Positions 1 to 6,567 of a stretch of DNA of 12,577 nt are shown piece by piece (position 1 is the stretch's first letter; every line of letters starts with the position of its first letter). Origin of the DNA: Prevotella sp. CAG:1320 (GTDB lineage Bacteria; Bacteroidota; Bacteroidia; Bacteroidales; Bacteroidaceae); assembly GCA_000435635.1 (NCBI GenBank), contig FR882141.1:7731-20307 (forward strand), read 5' to 3'. The position numbers and the translations under genes are program-made. Below the pieces are notes generated by a model. It saw only the letters and a list, made by a program, of their open reading frames with translations. It searched no databases and was not told the origin of the DNA.

Positions 1-27
1 TGGAAGGGATTCCCTATTAGGCGGGTT

Positions 28-57
28 GGGCATCCGCCGCACATGGCCGGGATGCCC
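28..57. other. GC-rich inverted repeat in non-coding left edge
   Basis: The arms GGGCATCC (28-35) and GGATGCCC (50-57) are perfect reverse complements around a 14-base loop, followed by a pyrimidine-rich stretch (58-68) with no uninterrupted T-run. It could be a weak terminator for a rightward gene lying outside the window, or just a chance palindrome. The rest of 1-205 shows no gene or promoter that I recognise. Confidence 0.3.
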
Positions 58-205
58 TCTTTCTCTTTCGCCCTTTCCTTTCCTGGGCGGCAATGAGCAA
101 TATGCCGGCTCACGCTTGTTTCTTGCAGGGAGATGATGAAAAAATCATTACAGTTTCCCTTTTCTTTGGTTGAGGAAGGCGGTGTCCTTATATGCCCTGG
201 AAAAT

Positions 206-293
206 GATATTAGTTGCGTTGGCCTTTGAAACTAGTTGCGAAGGCCGATGAAACTAGTTTCGTGAGCCATCTCAACTAGTTGCGTTTTTTCAC
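206..293. repeat. 22-bp tandem repeat, four units, palindromic core
   Basis: Four direct units start at 206, 228, 250 and 272, an exact 22-base period. Each has a version of (G/T)(A/C)AACTAGTTGCG near its start; the first is degenerate (GATATTAGTTGCG). The core AACTAGTT is a palindrome, and in the third unit it extends to the 12-base palindrome GAAACTAGTTTC (250-261). The second half of each unit varies more, with GGCC or GCC common. The array lies in non-coding DNA just past the terminator of the 393-1376 gene. A second array of the same period but different sequence lies at 6568-6633. Its function is unknown; it looks like a minisatellite or the core of a small mobile repeat. Confidence 0.8.
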
Positions 294-355
294 CGGCCTA
301 TTTCCCCGTATTCGCCCTTTCCCGCCCTTTTTTGCCCGGAATTGGGCGTGAATTG

Positions 356-386
356 AAAAAAACATACATTGGTACGAGGCTGCATG
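356..386 (-). terminator. Intrinsic terminator of the membrane protein gene
   Basis: On the minus strand, CATGCA (386-381) pairs with TGTATG (368-363) around a 12-base loop. The six-pair stem includes one G-U pair and is followed at once by seven T (362-356). It lies 7 bases past the stop codon of the 393-1376 gene. The stem is short, but the position and clean T-run fit an intrinsic terminator. Confidence 0.55.
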
Positions 387-392
387 GGTGGT

Positions 393-1376
393 TCAAGCCT
401 TTTTGCGGGTGAATTGCAAGGCCAGCCAGCCGTAAACGCCGAGCGCCACCACCAGCATGGTCTGCACGGCGTGTACGATGAGCACAAAGTAGAGTGCTTC
501 CTGTTCTTGCACGCCATAGAGTATCAGCATGGTCTTCACGGCGAAGTGCCATGGTCCCGCTCCGTTGGGCGTGGGCACTATCACGGCGATGCTGCCCACG
601 ATGAAGGTGACCAGCGCGCTCATCATGCCCAAGGTGGACGTGCCCTCGAAACAGAAGAAAGTGAGGTAGTAGTGCAGGAAGTAGCTGGCCCAGATGGCAA
701 GCGTGAAGAAGACGAACAGGGGGATGTTTTTCACGGATCGAAGTGAGGCGATGCCTTGCCAGATGCCTCGCAAGGTCTCTTTCACCATGTGATGGGCGGA
801 GAATTTGCGCAGCAGGATGTAGAGCAACACGCAGACCGCTACGCCGCAGATGGCCGTCACGGCATACCCGGCCGTGGTGAAGCGGGCGAGCAGTGAGTCC
901 ATGCTCGTGCCCGTTTGCCTGAAGAAAGTGTTGAACACGGGTATTTGCGCCAGGAAAGTCAATGCCGCTATCAGCATGATGAGCAGTGAGTCGATGGCTC
1001 TTTCTGTCACCACCGTGCCCAGCGACTTGGCGAACGACACGCCGTCCCATCTCTTCAACACGCCGCAGCGTATGAACTCGCCCGCGCGGGGTATCAGCAG
1101 GCTGGTGGCGTAGGACAGGAAAATGGCGTGTACGGATACCGATGCCCTGGCTTTCTCGCCGATTGGCTCCAGTGATTGCCTCCATCGCCAGCCCCTGAAC
1201 ACTTGCGCCATGATGCCAAAGGGAAAGGAGAGCAGCATCCACGTCCAGTCCATCTCGTTGGCGAGTACGTCTCCCATGCGGTGGAAGTCGAAATCCCGGT
1301 ACATCCAGTAAAGTATGGCAAGCCCCAGGAACAGCGAGAGGACGATTTTCGATATATTGGTTAGGTTCTTTTTCAT
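393..1376 (-). CDS. YbhN/UPF0104-type integral membrane protein (LPG synthase transmembrane-like, flippase-like domain)
   Basis: A 327-residue polytopic inner-membrane protein with hydrophobic segments near residues 8-26, 44-60, 80-95, 130-146, about 172-195, 220-242, 252-275 and 293-320. It resembles the family of the lysylphosphatidylglycerol synthase membrane domain (YbhN/UPF0104). The features I rely on are PRAGE at 96-100, TERAID at 124-129, and a late VPTPNGAGPWHF motif matching the conserved PTPGG-G region. There is no C-terminal synthase domain, so it is a stand-alone membrane module. Such proteins are thought to move lipid or lipid-linked substrates, but the substrate cannot be read here. 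I chose the ATG at 1376 (MKKNLTN). An ATG at 1385 is also possible. The in-frame TTG at 1397 lies inside the promoter -7 box and is unlikely. The gene is monocistronic, convergent with nothing, and follows rpsA on the same strand with a terminator between. Confidence 0.82.
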   Translation of the reverse strand: MKKNLTNISKIVLSLFLGLAILYWMYRDFDFHRMGDVLANEMDWTWMLLSFPFGIMAQVFRGWRWRQSLEPIGEKARASVSVHAIFLSYATSLLIPRAGEFIRCGVLKRWDGVSFAKSLGTVVTERAIDSLLIMLIAALTFLAQIPVFNTFFRQTGTSMDSLLARFTTAGYAVTAICGVAVCVLLYILLRKFSAHHMVKETLRGIWQGIASLRSVKNIPLFVFFTLAIWASYFLHYYLTFFCFEGTSTLGMMSALVTFIVGSIAVIVPTPNGAGPWHFAVKTMLILYGVQEQEALYFVLIVHAVQTMLVVALGVYGWLALQFTRKKA

Positions 1377-1394
1377 GTCACTCATGATAGAGTG

Positions 1395-1427
1395 CAAAGT
1401 TACGCGATATTTTCCGCACGGGCGAAA
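1395..1427 (-). promoter_or_regulatory. Bacteroidota-type promoter for the membrane protein gene
   Basis: Minus strand TAACTTTG (1402-1395) matches the Bacteroidota -7 consensus TAnnTTTG. A weak -33 match, TTTC (1427-1424), sits 21 bases upstream. The predicted transcript start is near 1389, which leaves only a very short leader before the ATG at 1385 or 1376. Confidence 0.6.
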
Positions 1428-1555
1428 GGCATCGCGGTTTTTTGTTTTATTTAACCCAAATCGATGATTAGACCATATAAGACCACCTTTCTTGTCCTGG
1501 CGGGAATGCCTGGGGGAATTGGTTGCCTTGGCGTTGGACTCCCCTGGAAACGCTA

Positions 1556-1586
1556 AAGGCCAGCCCCCGGGATGGGGACTGGCCTT
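1556..1586 (-). terminator. Intrinsic terminator downstream of rpsA
   Basis: AAGGCCAGCCCC (1556-1567) pairs with GGGGACTGGCCTT (1574-1586) with one bulged base and a 6-base loop, giving a strong GC-rich stem 32 bases past the rpsA stop. On the minus strand the tail is TTTAGCGTTTCC, only moderately T-rich. It separates rpsA from the downstream membrane protein gene. The remaining DNA to 1394 holds nothing else I recognise. Confidence 0.65.
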
Positions 1587-1617
1587 GACGAATGTAAATA
1601 TGAAAGTGAGTTACTGA

Positions 1618-3390
1618 TTATTCACCTTTTTCCAGCGAAGCCTTCAGTTTAGCCAACGCGTCGATATCACCCAGTGAGGTGCCAGCGGCTACGTTGTTGA
1701 TAACTGGAGCGTCGCTCTTGCGGTTGTTGTGCTTGTGAGCCGCGGGACGGGTTTCCTCCTTGCCCTCCTCGAAAGTACGGGAGTGGGAGAGGATGATGCG
1801 CTTCGTGTCCTTTACGAACTCTATCACCTTGAAGTCGAGGGTCTCGCCCTTCTTGGCCTTCTCGCCATTTTCCTTCACGAGGTGCTTAGGAGTAGCGAAG
1901 CCTTCACCGCCTTCTTCCAGTGCGATAACGGCACCCTTGTCCATCATCTCGGTGATGGTTCCCTTGTGTACGCTGCCTGGAGTGTAGATAGCCTCATACT
2001 TGTCCCAAGGATTCTCCTCGAGCTGCTTGTGGCCCAAGCTCAGGCGACGGTTCTCCTTGTCTATCTCGAGCACTACCACGTCGATGTCCGCGCCCTGCTG
2101 GGTGAACTCTGAAGGATGCTTAACCTTCTTTGTCCAAGAGAGGTCTGAGATGTGGATAAGTCCGTCTACGCCTTCCTCCAGCTCAACGAAGATACCGAAG
2201 TTGGTGAAGTTTCTCACCTTGGCGGTGTGCTTGCTGCCGATGGGGTACTTCACTTCGATGTTCTCCCATGGGTCTTCCTTAAGCTGCTTGATGCCGAGGC
2301 TCATCTTGCGCTCCTCGCGATCCAGCGTCAAGATAACTGCCTCTACCTCGTCGCCCACCTTCATGAAGTCTTGTGCGGAACGCAAGTGCTGGCTCCAAGA
2401 CATCTCTGAAACGTGGATCAAGCCCTCTACGCCAGGAGCTACCTCTACGAACGCTCCGTAGTCGGCCATCACTACCACGCGGCCTTTCACGTGGTCGCCC
2501 ACCTTCAAGTTGGGATCCAAAGCGTCCCAAGGATGCGGAGTGAGCTGCTTCAAGCCGAGTGCGATACGCTTCTTCTCCTCGTCGAAGTCGAGTATCACCA
2601 CGTTGATCTTGTCGTCGAGGTTTACTATCTCGTGAGGATCGCTTACGCGGCCCCAAGAAAGGTCGGTGATGTGAATCAATCCGTCTACGCCTCCCAGGTC
2701 TACGAATACGCCATAAGAAGTGATGTTCTTGACGGTTCCTTCCAGGATCTGTCCCTTCTCCAGCTTGCTGATGATTTCCTTGCGCTGCTGCTCCAGCTCA
2801 GCCTCGATGAGAGCTTTGTGGGAGACAACCACGTTGCGGAACTCCTGGTTGATCTTCACTACCTTGAACTCCATGGTCTTGCCCACGAAGATATCGTAAT
2901 CCCTGATGGGGTGTACGTCGATTTGGCTACCAGGCAAGAAGGCCTCTATGCCAAATACGTCTACGATCATGCCACCCTTGGTGCGGCACTTGATGTATCC
3001 CTGTATAATCTCCTCCTTTTCCAGAGCCTCGTTGATACGATCCCAGCTCTTGCTCAGGCGAGCCTTCTTGTGTGAGAGTACCAATTGGCCCTTCTTGTCC
3101 TCTTGGCTTTCCACGTATACCTCAACCTTGTCACCTACTTTCAGGTCGGGGTTGTAACGGAACTCGGCAGCGGGGATGATTCCGTCGCTCTTGTATCCGA
3201 TGTTAACGATGACTTCCTTCTTGTCGATGGAAATCACGGTGCCTTCCACCACTTGGTTGTCGGTCACCTTGTTGAGAGTTTCGTCATAGGCTTTCTCTTG
3301 GTCGGCCTTGTTGACGCTTGCGTTTGAGCCGTTCTCGAACTCGTCCCAGTTGAAGTCGTCGAGCGGCTGTACATTTTTAAAGTTAGACAT
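1618..3390 (-). CDS. rpsA: 30S ribosomal protein S1
   Basis: S1 binds mRNA on the small ribosomal subunit and promotes initiation, which matters in Bacteroidota because most of their mRNAs lack a strong Shine-Dalgarno. The 590-residue protein has six S1 (OB-fold) repeats at about 45-110, 127-194, 212-283, 297-371, 384-458 and 471-537. Repeats 3-5 carry the typical YGVFVDL...DGLIHITDLSW type of motif (YGAFVEV/VEGLIHVSEMSW and FGIFVEL/DGLIHISDLSW), each followed by a KQL-x(3)-PWD/PWE junction. The acidic start (MSNFKNVQPLDDFNWDEFE) and the C-terminal GTSLGDIDALAKLKASL are as expected for this phylum. The frame is open upstream to 3564, but a promoter -7 box at 3456-3463 lies inside that extension and the ATG at 3390 gives the family-standard N-terminus. 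The leader of about 60 bases is A/T-rich with no Shine-Dalgarno. It is divergent from the trp operon. Confidence 0.97.
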   Translation of the reverse strand: MSNFKNVQPLDDFNWDEFENGSNASVNKADQEKAYDETLNKVTDNQVVEGTVISIDKKEVIVNIGYKSDGIIPAAEFRYNPDLKVGDKVEVYVESQEDKKGQLVLSHKKARLSKSWDRINEALEKEEIIQGYIKCRTKGGMIVDVFGIEAFLPGSQIDVHPIRDYDIFVGKTMEFKVVKINQEFRNVVVSHKALIEAELEQQRKEIISKLEKGQILEGTVKNITSYGVFVDLGGVDGLIHITDLSWGRVSDPHEIVNLDDKINVVILDFDEEKKRIALGLKQLTPHPWDALDPNLKVGDHVKGRVVVMADYGAFVEVAPGVEGLIHVSEMSWSQHLRSAQDFMKVGDEVEAVILTLDREERKMSLGIKQLKEDPWENIEVKYPIGSKHTAKVRNFTNFGIFVELEEGVDGLIHISDLSWTKKVKHPSEFTQQGADIDVVVLEIDKENRRLSLGHKQLEENPWDKYEAIYTPGSVHKGTITEMMDKGAVIALEEGGEGFATPKHLVKENGEKAKKGETLDFKVIEFVKDTKRIILSHSRTFEEGKEETRPAAHKHNNRKSDAPVINNVAAGTSLGDIDALAKLKASLEKGE

Positions 3391-3455
3391 AAATGAATTA
3401 ATAAATTGGTAAATGATAAAGTGAAACTTTACGTTGGACTTCTCGAAATCCGGCG

Positions 3456-3463
3456 CAAAGTTA
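3456..3463 (-). promoter_or_regulatory. -7 box of the rpsA promoter
   Basis: Minus strand TAACTTTG (3463-3456) matches the Bacteroidota -7 consensus TAnnTTTG exactly and is the same octamer used by the next gene downstream. I do not see a good TTTG at the expected -33 distance. The predicted start near 3450 gives an untranslated leader of about 60 bases, very A/T-rich, before the ATG at 3390. Confidence 0.6.
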
Positions 3464-3589
3464 ACGTTTTTCCCTGGAATATCCCTGTAAGTGAAGATGT
3501 TAGGGGGTGAATACTTCTCTTTTTTATGTATTATTAACAATTTGAGGGCTTGCCTTTTAGGCATTCAGGACGTGAATCCGTAGCTGCGC

Positions 3590-3618
3590 AAGCGCGATTC
3601 GCAATTCATCGCGCTTTT
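3590..3618. other. Perfect hairpin with short T-run in the rpsA-trp divergent gap
   Basis: AAGCGCGAT (3590-3598) and ATCGCGCTT (3608-3616) are perfect reverse complements around a 9-base loop and run into TTTT (3615-3618) on the plus strand. It resembles a rightward intrinsic terminator, yet no rightward gene precedes it. It may block antisense transcripts from the rpsA side from reaching the trp promoter, or be a relic. The stretch 3641-3790 beyond it shows nothing I recognise. Confidence 0.45.
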
Positions 3619-3640
3619 GTTATATATATGATAATGTATA
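3619..3640. repeat. A/T-rich 22-base element, inverted copy of 10249-10270
   Basis: The reverse complement of 3619-3640 (core TATACATTATCATATATATA) matches 10249-10270 at 20 of 22 positions. Both copies are in intergenic DNA of the trp region, one before the operon promoter and one before trpG. The low sequence complexity makes chance similarity possible. Confidence 0.35.
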
Positions 3641-3792
3641 AGAGACGACAGGCTGTTATAATAAATGGGATATGAGGGTGAGGGGTGGATATGAAGAAGA
3701 CGCGGAATACATGGAGGCTAGCGGAAAAAGAAATGCCAGATGATGGGGAATGAAGAAAATTGGCGTATATTTGAAAGATTTTCATGTAAAAA

Positions 3793-3824
3793 TTTGGAGG
3801 TTTGGAAGAAACTCGTTATTTTTG
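3793..3824 (+). promoter_or_regulatory. trp operon promoter (Bacteroidota type)
   Basis: TTTG at 3793-3796, a 20-base spacer and TATTTTTG at 3817-3824 match the Bacteroidota -33/-7 pattern exactly. The predicted start is near 3830, giving a leader of about 225 bases before trpD that holds the leader peptide and attenuator. It is the only good promoter I find for the whole trp cluster. Confidence 0.75.
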
Positions 3825-3870
3825 CCAACAAATCAACAGAATATAACAAGATTCATTCAATTTATATATG

Positions 3871-3933
3871 ATGGCATATCAGTCCATAGCATGGTGGTGG
3901 CGTAACTCAAGACCGAAAAGTCGTGAGTCGTGA
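3871..3933 (+). CDS. trpL: trp operon leader peptide with three consecutive Trp codons
   Basis: This is a 20-codon frame (MAYQSIAWWWRNS... to TGA at 3931-3933) with UGG UGG UGG at 3892-3900, residues 8-10. Three adjacent Trp in a peptide this short, between a promoter and a terminator ahead of trp genes, is the hallmark of a ribosome-dependent attenuator. A ribosome starved of charged tRNA-Trp would stall there. Another in-frame ATG sits directly before it (3868), so the peptide may have one extra Met. There is no strong Shine-Dalgarno; the upstream DNA is A/T-rich, as is usual for this phylum. The peptide itself needs no function. I use the symbol trpL by role, not by homology to the E. coli peptide. 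Confidence 0.85.
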   Translation: MAYQSIAWWWRNSRPKSRES

Positions 3934-4009
3934 CCTCATGTAGCTATGCCAGTTATACTGAAGAGATAGAAGAGGGCTTGTCGATACTCGCGACAAGCCC
4001 TCTTTTTTT
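3885..4009 (+). promoter_or_regulatory. trp transcription attenuator (leader RNA with alternative hairpins)
   Basis: Three mutually exclusive pairings can be drawn by eye. 1:2: CAUAGCAUGGUGG (3885-3897, including two Trp codons) pairs with CCUCAUG-(UA)-GCUAUG (3934-3948), about 12 pairs with small bulges. 2:3: CCUC (3934-3937) pairs with GAGG (3972-3975) and CUAU (3944-3947) with AUAG (3966-3969), consuming the 5' arm of the terminator. 3:4: the terminator at 3971-4003. A second antiterminator candidate is CGAAAAGUC (3914-3922) with GGCUUGUCG (3975-3983), 8 of 9 pairs. A ribosome stalled on the UGG codons would mask segment 1 and leave segment 2 free, favouring readthrough. A ribosome reaching the stop codon at 3931-3933 would cover segment 2 and let the terminator form. 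The pairing scheme is inference; no folding energies were computed. Confidence 0.78.
3971..4009 (+). terminator. Attenuator terminator upstream of trpD
   Basis: A perfect 13-pair stem is formed by AGAGGGCTTGTCG (3971-3983) and CGACAAGCCCTCT (3991-4003) with a 7-base loop, running into seven T (4003-4009). It lies 45 bases before the trpD start and after the leader peptide stop, so it acts inside the trp transcript rather than at a gene end. Confidence 0.93.
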
Positions 4010-4054
4010 GTTCCATACATTACTAATTCAACAAAAACACAGGAGAGAGACAAC

Positions 4055-5059
4055 ATGGAAATGAAAGAAATCTTGGACAAGGTACTGGAGCACGAGCGGC
4101 TGACCAGGGAACAGACACGGGATGTCATCGTGGGCATCACCCAGGGGGAATATCCCGGCGAGCAAATATCTGCCTTGCTCACGGGCTTGCAGATGAGAGG
4201 CATGACCGTAGACGAACTGCTGGGCTTCAGGGATGGTATCTTGCAGACGGGCATTCCCGCCAAGCTGGATTGCGATCGGTATATTGACGTGGTGGGAACG
4301 GGCGGAGACCGCAAGAACACTTTCAATATCTCCACCACGGCTTGCTTCGTGATAGCGGGGGCGGGATACAAAGTGGCCAAGCACGGCAACTTTGCCGCTA
4401 CATCGGTGAGCGGAGCTTCCAATGTCATCAGGCACCATGGCGTGGTGTTCACCGCCGATTTGGACAAGCTCAACCGCTCGCTCAACGAGGCGGGCATCGT
4501 CTATCTGCACGCCCAGCTCTTCGCCAAGGCCATGAAATTTGTTGGCCCTATCCGCAAGGCATTGAGCTTCCCCACGGTGTTCAATCTGCTGGGTCCCCTC
4601 GTCAACCCCAGCCAACCGCAATGCCAATTGCTGGGCGTGGCCAGTCTGGCGCAAATGAGGCTTTACAGCCAGGTTTACCAAAAGTTGGGTATCGACTACG
4701 GCATCGTCAACAGCGTGGATGTCTATGACGAGATATCCCTGACGGGTGATTTCAAGGTGACCACCAATCAATACGAACGAGTGTTCAAGCCCCAGGACTT
4801 GGGTTTCCCCCTGGCGACGCCCGAGGAACTTCGCGGCGGAGCCACCGAGGATGAGGCGGCCGAGATATTTGACAACGTGTTGGCCAATCGCGCTTTGCCG
4901 GGGCAGAAGAACGTCACGCTGGCCAACGCGGCGTTTGGCATACAGGTGATGGAGGGCGGAAGGAAAGGCATCGATGAATGCCTGGAGATAGCCCGGGAGA
5001 GCATTGACAGCGGCAAGGCCTTGGCCACCTTCCGCAAGTTTGTGGAACTCAACTCTTGA
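4055..5059 (+). CDS. trpD: Anthranilate phosphoribosyltransferase
   Basis: Transfers phosphoribosyl from PRPP to anthranilate, the second step of tryptophan synthesis. The 334-residue length is normal. Family motifs in order are GTGGD (81-85, PRPP binding) followed by TFNIS (89-93), KHGN (109-112), GPIRKAL (164-170, Arg near the anthranilate site), FNLLGPLVNP (176-185) and VDVYDEIS (221-228), whose Asp-Glu pair binds the metal. It is a stand-alone enzyme, not fused to TrpG as in enterobacteria. The start ATG at 4055 has AGGAGAGAG at 4041-4049, an unusually good Shine-Dalgarno for this phylum; an ATG at 4061 is a weaker alternative. It is the first gene after the attenuator, with trpC 5 bases downstream. 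Confidence 0.97.
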   Translation: MEMKEILDKVLEHERLTREQTRDVIVGITQGEYPGEQISALLTGLQMRGMTVDELLGFRDGILQTGIPAKLDCDRYIDVVGTGGDRKNTFNISTTACFVIAGAGYKVAKHGNFAATSVSGASNVIRHHGVVFTADLDKLNRSLNEAGIVYLHAQLFAKAMKFVGPIRKALSFPTVFNLLGPLVNPSQPQCQLLGVASLAQMRLYSQVYQKLGIDYGIVNSVDVYDEISLTGDFKVTTNQYERVFKPQDLGFPLATPEELRGGATEDEAAEIFDNVLANRALPGQKNVTLANAAFGIQVMEGGRKGIDECLEIARESIDSGKALATFRKFVELNS

Positions 5060-5064
5060 AGGTC

Positions 5065-5868
5065 ATGGCGGATATCCTGGAACAGATTGTGGCCCACAAG
5101 CGGATGGAGCTGCGAGAGATGAAGCGTAGGTTGCCCTTGGAGAGGCTGCGGCAAATGGTGGAACGCCAGTTGGCCGAACAGGGCGGCGAAGGAGTTACCT
5201 CGATGAGGGCGGCCCTGATGGCTAGCCCCACGGGCATCATTGCCGAGTTTAAGCGCAAGAGTCCTTCACGGGGGTGGATACAGGCCGAGGCGCGGCCGGC
5301 GGAGATAGCCTTGGAGTATCAACGCAACGGGGCATCCGCGCTGAGCGTGTTGACCGACCAGGCCTATTTTGGCGGTTGTCCTGAGCATATCGTACAGGTT
5401 CGACAGGCGGGAGTCACGTTGCCCATACTCTACAAGAATTTTGTCATCGACCCCTACCAACTTCTCGTGGCTCGCCTCTGCGGGGCCTCCGCGGTGTTGC
5501 TGATAGCCGCTTGCCTGGGTAGGGAGGAGTGTGCCCAGCTGCGGAAGGAGGCCAGAGAACTGGGACTGGAGGTCTTGCTGGAGATGCACGACGAGCGCGA
5601 GTTAGATTATGCCGATGTCTTGCCCGACATGTATGGCGTGAACAATCGTCACCTGGGCACTTTCGTCACCGACATGGAAACCAGTTTCCGCCTGGCCAGT
5701 TTGTTGCCCCGGGGTGAGTGCCTGGTGAGCGAGAGTGGGTTGCGCGGTCCTGAGGTTGTAGACCAGTTGCGGCGAGCGGGCTACAGAGGCTTCCTGATAG
5801 GAGAGAGATTCATGTCCGCCACCCGTCCAGGCGAAGCGTTGGGCGGCTTTATCCAATCGCTGCCATGA
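5065..5868 (+). CDS. trpC: Indole-3-glycerol phosphate synthase
   Basis: Converts CdRP to indole-3-glycerol phosphate with ring closure and loss of CO2. The 267-residue (beta/alpha)8 barrel has all the catalytic positions I know for the family: E61 and K63 in AEFKRKSPS, K124 in LYKNFVID, E173 in LLEMHDE, N193 in GVNNRHL, and E223-S224 in VSESG. The usual KDF after the catalytic Lys reads KNF here, a mild variant. It is monofunctional, not fused to trpF. I chose the ATG at 5065, five bases after the trpD stop; a TTG at 5056 would overlap trpD. The stop codon overlaps the trpF start in an ATGA (5865-5868), implying translational coupling. Confidence 0.97.
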   Translation: MADILEQIVAHKRMELREMKRRLPLERLRQMVERQLAEQGGEGVTSMRAALMASPTGIIAEFKRKSPSRGWIQAEARPAEIALEYQRNGASALSVLTDQAYFGGCPEHIVQVRQAGVTLPILYKNFVIDPYQLLVARLCGASAVLLIAACLGREECAQLRKEARELGLEVLLEMHDERELDYADVLPDMYGVNNRHLGTFVTDMETSFRLASLLPRGECLVSESGLRGPEVVDQLRRAGYRGFLIGERFMSATRPGEALGGFIQSLP

Positions 5869-6563
5869 GAGTCAAGGTGTGTGGCATGAACTTTCCCGAC
5901 AACGTGGCGGCAGTGGATGCGTTGGGTGTGGACTTGCTGGGTTTTGTTTTCTATCCCAATAGCCCCCGTTGTGTCGCCACGCCACCCGAGAAGCTGCCTC
6001 CTACAAGAGCCAAAAGGGTAGGGGTGTTCGTGGACCAAGATGAGGATGAGATACTTTCCGCGGTGGGGCGATATGGCCTGGACGGCGTGCAATTGCATGG
6101 AGCGGAATCGCCCGACTTCTGCCGCCGCCTGCGCGGGAGCCTTCCCCCGGGGACGTTGCTCGTCAAGGCGGTGGGCGTGGCCAGCTCCGAGGACCTGACC
6201 ACTGCGCTGGCCTATGAGGAGGTGGCTGATTGCCTGCTATTCGACACGCATTGCGCCACCCATGGCGGCAGTGGCCGACGGTTTGACTGGTCATTGCTTT
6301 CCCGCTACAGGGGCAATTTGCCCTTCCTGCTCAGCGGAGGCCTGGGGCCAGGAGACGAGGAACGCGTGCGTTCCTTCCGTCATCCCCGCTGCCTGGGCGT
6401 AGACCTCAACTCCCGCTTCGAGCTGTCGCCAGGGATAAAAGACGTAGCCGTACTGGCTCGCTTCCTGCGAGGTGTTGGCCACGAACCCAGTCATGGCACA
6501 GGGCAACTCCTGGACATAGCCAGTGTCTCTCCTCTGCCTTCAGGCGATGAGAGTCCAGGCTAG
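5865..6563 (+). CDS. trpF: Phosphoribosylanthranilate isomerase with extended C-terminus
   Basis: Catalyses the Amadori rearrangement of phosphoribosylanthranilate. Family motifs are KVCGM with catalytic C6, VGVFVDQ (52-58), VQLHG (75-79), LLFDTH with the general acid D127, GGSGRRFDW (134-142), LLSGGL (155-160) and DLNSRFE-x(3)-GIKD (180-193). The protein is 232 residues, whereas members of the family usually end soon after the IKD helix at about 200-210. The last 28 or so residues (about 205-232, rich in Gly, Ser, Pro) have no family counterpart that I recognise. They end only five bases before the 22-bp repeats at 6568, so the original stop may have been lost when the repeat region arose. 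The start overlaps trpC by four bases. Confidence 0.95.
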   Translation: MRVKVCGMNFPDNVAAVDALGVDLLGFVFYPNSPRCVATPPEKLPPTRAKRVGVFVDQDEDEILSAVGRYGLDGVQLHGAESPDFCRRLRGSLPPGTLLVKAVGVASSEDLTTALAYEEVADCLLFDTHCATHGGSGRRFDWSLLSRYRGNLPFLLSGGLGPGDEERVRSFRHPRCLGVDLNSRFELSPGIKDVAVLARFLRGVGHEPSHGTGQLLDIASVSPLPSGDESPG

Positions 6564-6567
6564 GCAT

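Noticed and set aside
133..207. 24-codon frame starting MMKKSLQFPF after a purine-rich site
   Set aside because: Too short to support, with no promoter match, and it ends inside the tandem repeat.
298..1242. 314-codon minus-strand frame overlapping the membrane protein gene
   Set aside because: It is out of frame with a protein that has clear membrane segments and family motifs; its His/Arg-rich translation is typical of a shadow frame.
3391..3564. N-terminal extension of S1 to an ATG at 3564
   Set aside because: The extra 58 residues do not resemble S1, and the stretch contains the rpsA -7 box; the ATG at 3390 gives the expected family N-terminus.
3691..3753. 20-codon frame MKKTRNTWRLAEKE upstream of the trp promoter
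   Set aside because: It lies before the predicted transcript start, has a single Trp codon, and no terminator follows, so it is not a second leader peptide.
3830..4054. T-box or TRAP-type control of the trp leader
   Set aside because: I see no T-box core, no specifier-loop layout and no run of regularly spaced GAG/TAG triplets; the leader peptide explains the terminator better.
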